From Symbiodinium natans (lineage: Eukaryota; Sar; Dinophyceae; Suessiales; Symbiodiniaceae), in the NCBI GenBank assembly GCA_905221605.1, contig CAJNDS010000073.1:189001-238814 (forward strand): 49,814 nt of DNA, given 5' to 3'. A model generated the notes under the pieces. That model made no database searches. It saw only the letters and a program-made list of their open reading frames with translations, and had not been told where the DNA came from. Positions 1 to 8,327 of the stretch are shown here, in pieces. Position 1 is the stretch's first letter. Each line of letters opens with the position of its first letter. The position numbers and the translations under genes were made by a program.

Positions 1-2898
1 CTTGCACACGCTGCCCCCCCGTGCAGGGAGTACTCTCGCCTGAAACTCCTTCCTGGAGGCCCAAAGGCACTTCGGACTCCTGCATTCCTGAATGGCCTTC
101 CCGATTTGTCGGCATCGCAGGCTCTTAGGGTCCAGGAGAGCCACCTTATCTTTGTGCGTTGCGTTCAGCTGCTGCATGTCAGCTTCTCTTGCGGCGCGCA
201 AGTGTCGCTCGAACAGCCCCCCAACAGCATGGCCTGGATGGAGCCGATTGCGACCAATTTCTTGGCAGCCATCAGTGCGGATCTGGTCCACGTGGCCGCT
301 TGCTCCGTCAATCTCGACATGCACAAAGCCTGGCTTTTCGCCACGTCATTTAGGGCCTTTCAGGCTTTGGCCTCTACATGTCCACACATCGAGGGGACCC
401 ACGTGGCTTTGCAGGGTTTGCGTGATGAGTCCGGCAACTTTTGCAGTCGGGCTTCTGCGGAGTACCCCCCCCTTTTAGCAGACATGTATGCGGAGCAAGC
501 TCTGCCCCTCTTCCACGTGGAACAAGGGGGAGGTACTGCCCTTTCTTTCGCCTCGGTACCTTTGCTTTCCAAGCCCAAGGCCCTTCAAGAGGCTCCCGTG
601 GCCTCGCAGGATGGGGCCGGCATCCTCTCCACGCCAGACTGGAGCGCTCCACCCTCGGGAGCCACAGACGTGTTTGCGCATCTTAGGCCTAAGCTAATGG
701 CCTTTCTTCTTCAGGGTCGTTTCCCTCAGCGTTTGCGCACTTTGGTTTTGGGGGGATCCGCGGAACCCCTTTTCTCCAGCTCAGAGATAGACGCTCTACG
801 TTGCATCTTCCAGGACTGGCTCTCCGCGCATTTCCCTGGCATTTCCGTCTCCTGGGAAATCTCCGCAGGGCAACCATACTGCCTCCAGGCGCTGGCAGCT
901 GTCTCACGCATCTGCCAAGATCGAGACTTATCCTTGTTCACCTGTCTGGAACAGGGAGTGCCTACTGGCTTTGACGGGGACATTCCGTTATCCAATGTTT
1001 TCCTGCCACAAGGAGGGGGCCATCCTTTCGAGCAATCACTTGGCATTTGTCATGGTAATTGGTCCAGCGCTGAAGCGGATCTTCCAACCCTGCATGCCTT
1101 AGTGGAAGAGGAGATCTCCAATGGCTGGTTCTTGGAGCTAGATTCTTTGGAAGCGGCTCAAGAGCGTTTTGGCGACAAGCTGGCCATTGGAAAGATGTCT
1201 ATCGTCAAAGCTGAAGGCAAAAAGCCCCGTCTTGTGGTTGATTCCACTGTCTGTGGCACTAATCCGTCTTGCTCGATCCCCGAAACATACACACTCCCGG
1301 GCATTGACGATGTTAGGGATTCTTTCCCTTTGCGGTGTCACTCTGGCCTTTGCGCGGGGTTTGCTTTTGACATCAAGTCCGCTCACAAAACGGTTCGAGT
1401 TCGCGATTCGGATCAGGGGCTGCTCGGGGTCTCCCTCCCGAAAATTCGAGGTCCTGGCCGTCGTTGGCTTTTTTACCGCGTTTGTCCCTTTGGAGCGAAT
1501 TTCTCGGCCCTCTGGTTCCAGCGACTGGGAAGCTTTTTCCTTCGCACTCTACACCTTTGGACCTGGCTCCGACACGCCCTGCTGGGCTACGTGGACGATT
1601 TTATCCTGTTTCAGGACCAGGAGGTCATTGGCCTTACAGCGTGCATGACATTGGCTTTTTGTGCTTTGTTCAACATACCCCTGTCCAATGCCAAGTTACA
1701 GCTTGGCAGCTGTATCCACTGGATAGGCTGGCATTTTTCCTTCGGCTCTGGCACTTTCTCTATTCCGGTTGAGAAAGTCCAGAAGCTAAAGCGCCTGCTG
1801 CAGGAAGCCTTACAGGGTCGCCATGTTTCGAAACGGACCCTGGACAAGGTCACCGGGTTGCTGCAGTGGTTTTGCAAGCTGTACAAGCATTTTAAGCCCT
1901 GGTTGCAAACCCTGTACGCTGATGCGAACCGTCCATTGGCCACCAACTACAGCATTGACCCTGGCGATTGGCCCGGCTTGGCCATTTGCGTTAACGAGGG
2001 TCTTGTCTTCACTTCCACGCCGCCGGGAACGAGCATTCCGACAGGCGCCAAGCTCATTGAAGCCAGGCACTTGGCCCTGCAGTCTAAGAAAGACCTTGCC
2101 AAAATTCCCACCTCCAAGCGCATTTGGATGAGAGTGACGGACCCCTCCACCACTCGCCGCAAGCTTTCAGTTTCCAGCCGTGAGAGCCTTCAGTTCTGGC
2201 TTAAGTGGTGCGAGGTTCCACCCCTTTTCTTTCCTTTGCAGAAACCTGCGGACGTTCCCATTGTCTGCGCCGCTGCCGACGCCCGCGCGGATGGGGACCT
2301 TGTCGGGATAGGGGGGTTTATCGAATGGCCTTCACGCCAAATTTCGTGGTTCAGCCAGTCATGGCGTGTCCCAGACCTTTCTTCACTGGGTGTGCCTTTG
2401 CAGGTGCCAGCTCACCAGGACATCACATGTTACGAGACATTGGCACAGCTTGGCCTCATTCTTTGTCTCCATTCCGTGGTGCCCTTGGCACGCTGGACAG
2501 TCCGTCTCCGCACTTTGTCCGACAACACAGGCGCAGAGGCAGGCATCAATAAGCTCTACAGCTCGGCTTTTCCTTTGTCGGTGTTTCTGAAACGCCTGTC
2601 CATGTTGGCGTGCATGACTGGCATTGAGCTTGACGTCTTCCACGTACCCGGCGAAAAGAATGACGATGCGGATTTGCTCTCCCGCTGGAGTGATGAGTCC
2701 CAGCCCTTGCCTGCCAAGTTTCTCCGTGGACTGCAGCCTGGCACGCATCTGGCACTTTCGTTCCGATGTGCGTCTTTGGCCTCCAGATGCCAAGCTCAAA
2801 TGGCAGCCGCCATAATCACTTTCCTGAGCTTTGTTGTGAGAGCCTGGCATAGTCTGCGCTCACTTAGAAATGGGGTAGGTAGGCCCGGCGAGCTTTGA
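1..2898 (+). CDS. DIRS-type retroelement reverse transcriptase / RNase H (5' partial)
   Basis: The reading frame is open from base 1 to the stop ending at 2898, so this is the 3' part of a polyprotein that begins outside the window. The likely product copies element RNA into DNA and degrades the RNA strand. Visible RT motifs, in order: FDIKSAHKTVRV (motif A, near 1368), GANFSALWFQRL (motif B-like, near 1495), YVDDFILF (catalytic DD, near 1590), then IHWIGWHF (near 1714). A DIRS/pararetrovirus-style RNase H follows: ADARADGDLVGIGG (first Asp, near 2280), CYETLAQL (Glu, near 2430), SDNTGAEAGINK (near 2520) and HVPGEKNDDADLLSRW (near 2642). The first ~330 residues match nothing I recognise. No stop or frameshift interrupts the frame, so it may be a young copy. 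No tyrosine recombinase, which DIRS elements normally carry, is visible here; it may lie upstream. Family assignment rests on the RNase H pattern plus the repeat layout downstream. Confidence 0.85.
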   Translation, partial: LAHAAPPCREYSRLKLLPGGPKALRTPAFLNGLPDLSASQALRVQESHLIFVRCVQLLHVSFSCGAQVSLEQPPNSMAWMEPIATNFLAAISADLVHVAACSVNLDMHKAWLFATSFRAFQALASTCPHIEGTHVALQGLRDESGNFCSRASAEYPPLLADMYAEQALPLFHVEQGGGTALSFASVPLLSKPKALQEAPVASQDGAGILSTPDWSAPPSGATDVFAHLRPKLMAFLLQGRFPQRLRTLVLGGSAEPLFSSSEIDALRCIFQDWLSAHFPGISVSWEISAGQPYCLQALAAVSRICQDRDLSLFTCLEQGVPTGFDGDIPLSNVFLPQGGGHPFEQSLGICHGNWSSAEADLPTLHALVEEEISNGWFLELDSLEAAQERFGDKLAIGKMSIVKAEGKKPRLVVDSTVCGTNPSCSIPETYTLPGIDDVRDSFPLRCHSGLCAGFAFDIKSAHKTVRVRDSDQGLLGVSLPKIRGPGRRWLFYRVCPFGANFSALWFQRLGSFFLRTLHLWTWLRHALLGYVDDFILFQDQEVIGLTACMTLAFCALFNIPLSNAKLQLGSCIHWIGWHFSFGSGTFSIPVEKVQKLKRLLQEALQGRHVSKRTLDKVTGLLQWFCKLYKHFKPWLQTLYADANRPLATNYSIDPGDWPGLAICVNEGLVFTSTPPGTSIPTGAKLIEARHLALQSKKDLAKIPTSKRIWMRVTDPSTTRRKLSVSSRESLQFWLKWCEVPPLFFPLQKPADVPIVCAAADARADGDLVGIGGFIEWPSRQISWFSQSWRVPDLSSLGVPLQVPAHQDITCYETLAQLGLILCLHSVVPLARWTVRLRTLSDNTGAEAGINKLYSSAFPLSVFLKRLSMLACMTGIELDVFHVPGEKNDDADLLSRWSDESQPLPAKFLRGLQPGTHLALSFRCASLASRCQAQMAAAIITFLSFVVRAWHSLRSLRNGVGRPGEL

Positions 2899-2915
2899 CT
2901 TTGCCAGTTTGAAAG

Positions 2916-3094
2916 TTGGTCTTTTACGCTCAGATTTGCTACGCATCATCTGCTTTGCATTCTGCTTTGAACTCTGAGCGGCATTTCCGGCAAAGTCAAA
3001 AAGTGGGAGAGCTCGTGGTGCAGTGCTCGCTAGGCTTAGGATTCCTTGTAGGCCTTTGTTAGCTTTGGTAGTGTGGCTTGAACTTGCAGCGAAC
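2916..3094 (+). repeat. 179-bp direct repeat, copy 1
   Basis: This segment is identical by eye over 179 bp to 3393-3571, at an offset of 477 bp. It starts 17 bp after the RT stop codon. It ends with the 13-mer at 3071-3083, which recurs inverted at 3158-3170 in the spacer. The layout fits the B1 copy of a split direct repeat (B1-A2-B2) of Ngaro/PAT-type DIRS elements. Confidence 0.9.
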
Positions 3095-3392
3095 GGGTCA
3101 TGTGTTTACTCATAGCTGTTTGCTGTTTGAGAAAGATCACCGTACTTTGTCATTTTGGTTCAAGCCACACACCAAATCAGTACAATGCTGGCTAGCTTTA
3201 CTTTTGACCCACCCACCACTCCCTCTTTGAAGGCACGTTCCTTCTCTGTTGGGGCAGGTCGGACCTCCATACAGCCAGGAACTTACATCGTTTCACTCAG
3301 TTTCACAAGATGCGAAGTGATATTCTCCTTTGTATTCATTTGGCTTTTATGCTTCTGACTTGGTACGCTCATCTACTTTACGCTATGCTTGC
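3095..3392. repeat. 298-bp spacer between the direct repeats (possible A2 repeat)
   Basis: No coding signal is seen. In a split-direct-repeat element this spacer would be A2 and should match A1 at the 5' end of the element, which lies outside the window. It contains an inverted copy (3158-3170) of the 13-mer that closes the first direct repeat. The function is inference from position only. Confidence 0.4.
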
Positions 3393-3571
3393 TTGGTCTT
3401 TTACGCTCAGATTTGCTACGCATCATCTGCTTTGCATTCTGCTTTGAACTCTGAGCGGCATTTCCGGCAAAGTCAAAAAGTGGGAGAGCTCGTGGTGCAG
3501 TGCTCGCTAGGCTTAGGATTCCTTGTAGGCCTTTGTTAGCTTTGGTAGTGTGGCTTGAACTTGCAGCGAAC
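3393..3571 (+). repeat. 179-bp direct repeat, copy 2
   Basis: Second copy of the repeat at 2916-3094, with no difference found by eye. It runs straight into the retropepsin-like frame, so its right edge is either the end of the DIRS-type element or part of the neighbouring coding fragment. It would be B2 of a split direct repeat. Confidence 0.9.
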
Positions 3572-3970
3572 ACCAAGGTTTCGTGCGGAGGCATTGGTCT
3601 TGTTGCGCTGTTGGATACCGGAGCCACGTGTGGGTCGATAGCCGAGTGGTTGTTTGCAGAGGTTTACGAGCGCGTGAGTATCGATGTTGCTTCAGGCAAG
3701 TACAAGTGGGGGGACCGCGATTGCCCAATTTGCGAGATCGGAGACTTCTCTAAAGGTCCTCAGTCGATGATGGGTTTCAAGAAAGGGACCAGCATCGAGA
3801 CGCGTTTTTTCCGTTGTTTTGGGGGGGTTGCCCCATGTGGTGGCTGTTCGCCTCAAAGTGATGCCAGCGGATTCCGCAGGTTTTCCTGGGATCGTGTTGG
3901 GATTCCCGACGCTTGGTCCCAAAGGGCTCCAGCACCGGGTAGTAATAGTAGAGTCCGGGCATCGCTTCGA
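3572..3970 (+). pseudogene. Retropepsin-like aspartic protease fragment (frameshifted)
   Basis: The frame entering from the repeat reads VALLDTGATCGSI, with the catalytic Asp-Thr-Gly-Ala at 3614-3625. This is the signature of a retroviral/retrotransposon aspartic protease. About 70 codons later the frame is lost at a run of seven G (3821-3827). The C-terminal half continues in another frame as VVAVRLKVMPADS and then GIVLGFPTLGP, which resembles the conserved hydrophobic-Gly strand near the C-terminus of these proteases. A one-step indel in the homopolymer would explain the break. No RT or Gag of the same frame adjoins it, so it is a stray fragment, or a domain of an element cut by the repeat. 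DIRS elements usually lack this protease, so I treat it as separate. Confidence 0.65.
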
Positions 3971-4092
3971 GAAGCTCGGGATCTCTAAGGGCTCGGGTAC
4001 TCCTCCCTCAGATCCCCCCCAACATGCGTGCTTATCTCATGGCTATCCCTGGCTGTCTGGGATCCACACAAACAGCACAGCGCACAGAATAC

Positions 4093-4220
4093 CTGCTCCG
4101 GGTCTGTTTTCCACTTCCTGCGTTTCTTCTCGATCTGATGTCTTGCATCCAAGTGCTCTGGCCGGATCTTGAGTTCGATATTCGAAGTGTCGATCGGCAC
4201 AGGCTTCCTCTTCAAGGGGC
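4093..4220 (-). CDS. 3'-proximal exon of an unrecognised spliced gene
   Basis: On the minus strand a 3' splice site (gcacag) ends at 4221 and a GT donor starts at 4092, giving a 128-bp exon. It encodes GPLKRKPVPIDTSNIEL, then RPEHLDARHQIEKKRRKWK. Joined to the upstream exon across the 82-bp GT-AG intron at 4221-4302, the frame is kept (…KQPTAG|PLKRK…), which is good support for a real splice. The exon is strongly basic. No domain is recognised. The next exon downstream was not found. Confidence 0.6.
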
Positions 4221-4302
4221 CTGTGCAAGAATGAGTACGTTTGTAAGAATTACAGCTACACATGATAGCGATTGAAGAAGCATGCCAAAAGAAAGAAAGC
4301 AC
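4221..4302 (-). other. 82-bp GT-AG intron
   Basis: The minus strand reads CAG|GTGCTTTC at the donor and TTGCACAG|GC at the acceptor. Reading through it introduces a hydrophobic stretch and then a stop at 4256; removing it keeps the frame. It is one of the few introns here whose two ends can both be placed from frame continuity. Confidence 0.6.
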
Positions 4303-5729
4303 CTGCTGTTGGTTGCTTGGCTTTGGGTTCCACTGCTGGCGGCTTGGCTCTGCTTGCCTTTGACAAGGCTTTGGCCTTTTTGTCTTCTGTGGCTGGCTTG
4401 GCTTTGGCAGGTGCAGCGCTTGCCTTCGCACCGTCTTGCTTCTTGTGTTTGGAAATCTTCTTCTGCTTGCTTGATTTGCTTTTCTTCTTTTTCTTGTGGC
4501 TGGAGCTGCTGGAATCACTGCTGCTGCTGCTGGCACTGCTCACTGAGGACTCCTGATTGTTGTCGCTGTCCGCGTCCTGTTTCTCGGCGTCTTCTTCTGG
4601 GATCACCTCGGGCAACCCCGCTGCCTCTGCGTCCGGCTCGCCTGGGTCAAGCTCCCCTGCAAGAACCCGGTCCAATGCATCCTTCACTTGCGCTGCTGAC
4701 GGCCTCGCTGTCACGTCCTTAGTGGCCACAGAGGCCGCATGTGACTGACTAGCAATGGTTGCGCAGCTCACAGTCAGCCGAATTAAAGCAGCCTGGGCTG
4801 ACACAGGGGCTGCTACACTCGCAAAACAAAGTCGAGGAGCTCCACCGTATTTTTGATGCCACTTCCAGAGTTGGGCAACCACGAGGTTTAGAGCCTGCGT
4901 CTGAGTCCACTTTCCTCCGTACACCCTGGCCGTCGAGTGCGTCGCCTTTCGCCTGTCTTTTTTCGCCCCCTTCTTCGTGCCAGCTTTTTTTCTCCACTGC
5001 TGCTTTCTGCTGGAGTGGGCCTTGTGAAGTAGCCCGCAAATTGGTTCAAGGCCGGTTGCCAATTGAGAATGCAGCCTGGTGCTTGGGGACGAAGATTCTT
5101 GATAAGCGCCGGGGTCCGCTCATTAGCTTTGTCGCGGTGCCAGCCTTCTGTCCTGAAGACCAACTCAGCCCGTTTCTCATCGTCAACAGCCACCTTGAGC
5201 GCAGCAAACTTGTCAAAGTCTGGTTCCGCAGACAAGACCTGCAGCACTGATGGCAGGCACTTGGAGGACTCTTCTCCGAGCTTGGAGAAGGGGGATTGGG
5301 CGTTCGTAGTCTTGTCCGAGAGCAGGCGTTTCACAACAGCCTGCTTTTCCGTGTCCGTGAGGTGTGTAAGGTACGTGGTGACCAGGGTCATCCTTGGCTG
5401 GAGTTCAGACAAGTGGCAAAGAATGTACATTCCACACAGGCACTCGCCGAGCGCTATGTTTTCTCTATTCTTCCAAGTATCAAGTAGGACTCAGTGGATG
5501 TCCCTCCTTTGGGCTTCTTCTCGGGGGCGACGCCCACAGCAATGCACAAATCACGAGCGAACGTCATGTTCTGGGTGAAGCGACCATGCTGCAGCCAGAA
5601 AGACACCAGGCCCTCCTCATCACTGGTCTTCCTGAACAAGATGCCCCTCTGAGCATGTGGCATCGATCCAGGGAGCTCGCAAGGCATACCTGAGTGTGGA
5701 GGCCCGTAAGCTTTACAACTTAAGTGCAA
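4303..5729 (-). CDS. Unrecognised gene with Ser/Lys-rich nuclear-type tail (exons, approximate)
   Basis: Three stretches on the minus strand look coding and belong together. 5729-5454 contains RKTSDEEGLVSFWLQHGRF and CIAVGVAPEKKPKGG. 5430-5040 contains MTLVTTYLTHLTDTEKQAVV, AALKVAVDDEKRAELVFR and APGCILNWQPALNQFAGYF. About 5020-4303 contains KKAGTKKGAKKDRRK, VYGGKWTQTQALNLVVAQLW, an acidic region (PEEDAEKQDADSDNN), a serine run, a lysine-rich block (HKKKKKSKSSKQKK) and an Ala/Lys/Pro tail. The frame changes between the second and third stretch near 5020-5040, through an unplaced intron or an indel. The basic blocks resemble nuclear localisation signals (inference). No family is recognised. 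The gene is convergent with the protease fragment and lies just downstream of the Copia element on the same strand, so a retroelement origin (Gag-like) cannot be excluded. Confidence 0.5.
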
Positions 5730-6222
5730 GGCTGCAATCGAAACCTAGGTATGCCACGTGACACGCTTTGGTTGGGATTCCTTTCCACGGACTGTTCTCT
5801 TCTCCGCTTGGTTTGAAAACCTCTGTCAAACTCATCGTTCGAAATCGGTCCTTGCACTCCTTCAGCTCCAGTTCCGCCTCCGAGAGCAGAAAGAAGTCGT
5901 GTGAGCACGCGGTCGTTTTCCACAGGAAGGCAGTCTGAAAGTGGTACCCCAGACACAGGTACACATGCCCAGACTCACAGTCCCTGTAAAGAAATCCTTC
6001 TTGGAACAACTCTGTGCACCAGCAGCCGCCAATGTCTTTGAATTCGTGGCCGGCCAAGCATCTGAGGCTGCACAAAGCACCCACTGCACGATAGTCGCCC
6101 AAATGGCCAGCAGGCCTGGTGGCATCAAGCCTCGCATTGCCAATCCCAGCAGGGGCCTTCTTTCGACCTGCAAAAGGGGCCAGGCCAGGCGTGTTCAAGG
6201 ACTGACTTACTGCTGGTGTTGT
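5730..6222 (-). other. Stretch between the Copia RNase H and the minus-strand gene
   Basis: A minus-strand frame is open from 6198 to 5713 (161 codons, with FFLLSEAELELKECKDRF in its C-terminal half), but no domain is recognised and no splice sites tie it to the gene at 4303-5729. The 3' LTR of the Copia-like element would be expected here; I could not find a matching copy 5' of gag. Confidence 0.3.
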
Positions 6223-7207
6223 TTAGAGGCTCCCACCTGCGTCGACAATGGCTTTCAACTCCGTGTAAGTTTCCGAGCTCCTGTGCTTGCTTGGCAAAAA
6301 CATATCTTTCCCCCTGGAAAAGTTCAGTGACTCCGGATTGCGCAGGTTTTCTTCCACGAAGCTTCTGATCATCACAAGGCTTGCCCAGAAGACATTGCAC
6401 ACACAACTTGTCCAAGACTCATGGGACTCAAGCACAGACTGTGCCTCCAAAGGCTCTTGAATTTCCGCACCATGGCCCAAAGCCGCTAAGGCAATCGTGA
6501 CCGCCATTTTGACCAAACGAACATCTGCTTTCAGGGCACTTTTTTGCAAAGCTTCTTGGGATCCTAAACGACCATCGTGATTGTAGTACCCCAATTTGCC
6601 CATCAGAAACCTTGTACGTTGTGAAGGTAACGGCTTAGTTCCAATATCTGATGTGTTGTCCCAAGTGTGTATCGGTAACGCTTGCAAACAGCCACTGCGC
6701 ATCCTGCGTCCATAGAAGACGCACATCAAGGTGTCTTGTGCGCGACACTCTGCCTTCGTCAACAACATTCTTGCTAAGGCAGATTCTAACCTGATAAGCA
6801 TGTTCACACCAAACTTGCACAAACTCTCGATGATGCATTTCAAGAAGAAGGCCCTTGCAATGGCGCCAGTAGCTGCCATAAGCTCTGACTCGCAGGATGA
6901 TAATGCTATAGTGGTTTGTCTACAACTGTAGCTGAACATCAAGTTGCCTTTTGTGGCCACATGAAATGCTGTGTCTATCACTCACCCCAGCCCAGTCCAA
7001 TCGGAGCTTGCCTTCTTCCATGGAAGGCCTGGTCTCCACCAATCGCTCGTTCAGAAAAGATTTACCTGGGTACGACCAATGAAGGATGAGGAAGTAGTCA
7101 CGTGTGGTGTACATGTACTCCGCCAAATACCGCAAGTGTCGAAACTGTCGCTCTGTGGGTGTTGCCATGCCTCGCGCAAGAAGAGAGATGGTATGTTGAC
7201 AATCGGG
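6223..7207 (-). pseudogene. Copia-type RT C-terminus and RNase H
   Basis: The minus strand reads RPDCQHTISLLARGM from about 7216 to 7166, then ATPTERQFRHLRYLAEYMYT, the conserved connection region after Copia RT. RNase H follows: KLRLDWAGVSDRHSIS (first Asp, near 7000), then in a shifted frame TTIALSSCESELMAATGAI (catalytic Glu, near 6900) and HTWDNTSDIGTKPL (near 6660), the usual C-terminal signature. The last ~130 codons, to the stop at 6223, are not recognised. One frame change between 6980 and 6930 means it cannot be translated as a single frame. The RPD motif completes the …LHVAPDR that ends the inverted RT block at 8327. Confidence 0.85.
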
Positions 7208-8327
7208 TCGTCTGGGACGAACTCAGGTGAACCATCCGGGTCACGTGAAGGATCTGCGCCGCCACAAGATGAGTATGCAGGTGAACCTTCCAAGAAAGTG
7301 AGAGCCGTGAGGGTTGGCGATAAGCAGTACTATGTTGCAGAAGATTCCCCAGACGATTGGCTGCATAATGTTTCTCTAGACGAACAATTCCTTGAGCATG
7401 ACCTTCCTGACTTTAATTCTGAGCATGACTTGAAGCCTTTGTGGGATTGGGGTTCAGAAGAACAAGGGCCACCAGTTTTGGGAGAAGAAGAGATGGAACA
7501 AGTGGAGCAACAGTCAGATTTGCGCCGGCTTTTGCAAATGTCCGTCTTGAAGCCTGTGGACTTCGAACCACTCCTCACAAGACCCTGAAGACAAGGTATG
7601 TGTACGACTGGAGATACCGTGGTGAATGGAAACGGCGAGCCCGCTTGGTTTGCAAACAACTTAGAATATGGAATCCTTTTCGTCAAGACACATTCTCCTC
7701 CGCGACATGTTCCTCCATGATTCGCCTTCTCCCACATATGTATGCGTCGACACCCCAGTGGACTTTGCGATCCTTCAATGTGAAAGATGCGTATTTGACT
7801 GTCATGCAGAAGGAAGAGCTTTTCATATACTTAGACAATGTGCCGTATCGAGTCTTGAAGTGCCTTCCAGGCCAGCAGGATGCCGCTGCTCAATGGAACG
7901 AACATATCAGTGGAGACTTGAAAAAATGCTCGTTAACCCCAAATCAAGCATGTCCGGTGGTGTGTGCGGAGTTACTTTGCATGTTGATGATGGCTTGGTT
8001 GGGGGCTGGAAAGATCGAGTGAATGGTGTGGACACTTTAAGCGAGAAGTATAACCTCACAGTTTCTCCGCCACTCAAGAAAGTGGGTGACCAACTGAGGT
8101 TCCTGAAGCGCACGCTTGAAGTAGCACCTCAAGGCTTGAAAGTGATCATCGATCCAAAGTACATGGAGAAGATGATAGGCTTGCTCAACCTGACACATGT
8201 CCGAACCCGGAAGGTGCCTTCGACCCGCGAGATCACCACTGCCGATGACTCTGAGCCTCTTTTGGATGCAGATGCTTCAGTGTATCGTGCAGTCCTAGGG
8301 TGCATGCTACACGTAGCCCCTGACAGG
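7208..8327 (+). pseudogene. Copia reverse transcriptase segment, inverted relative to its element
   Basis: The plus strand carries the linker and RT that should lie between integrase and RNase H on the minus strand. It starts in the linker (SSGTNSGEPSGSREG; KKVRAVRVGDKQYYVAEDS). It then reads TRYVYDWRYRGEWKRRARLV (RT entry motif, near 7590), SFNVKDAYLTVMQKEELFI (motif A, Asp at 7786), LKCLPGQQDAAAQWN (near 7855) and LHVDDGLVGGW (catalytic DD at 7986-7991), ending VYRAVLGCMLHVAPDR at 8327. Frame changes lie near 7580 and near 7950, just before the VDD box. Both catalytic aspartate motifs are kept. At each edge the coding sense stops sharply and continues on the other strand. Confidence 0.9.
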
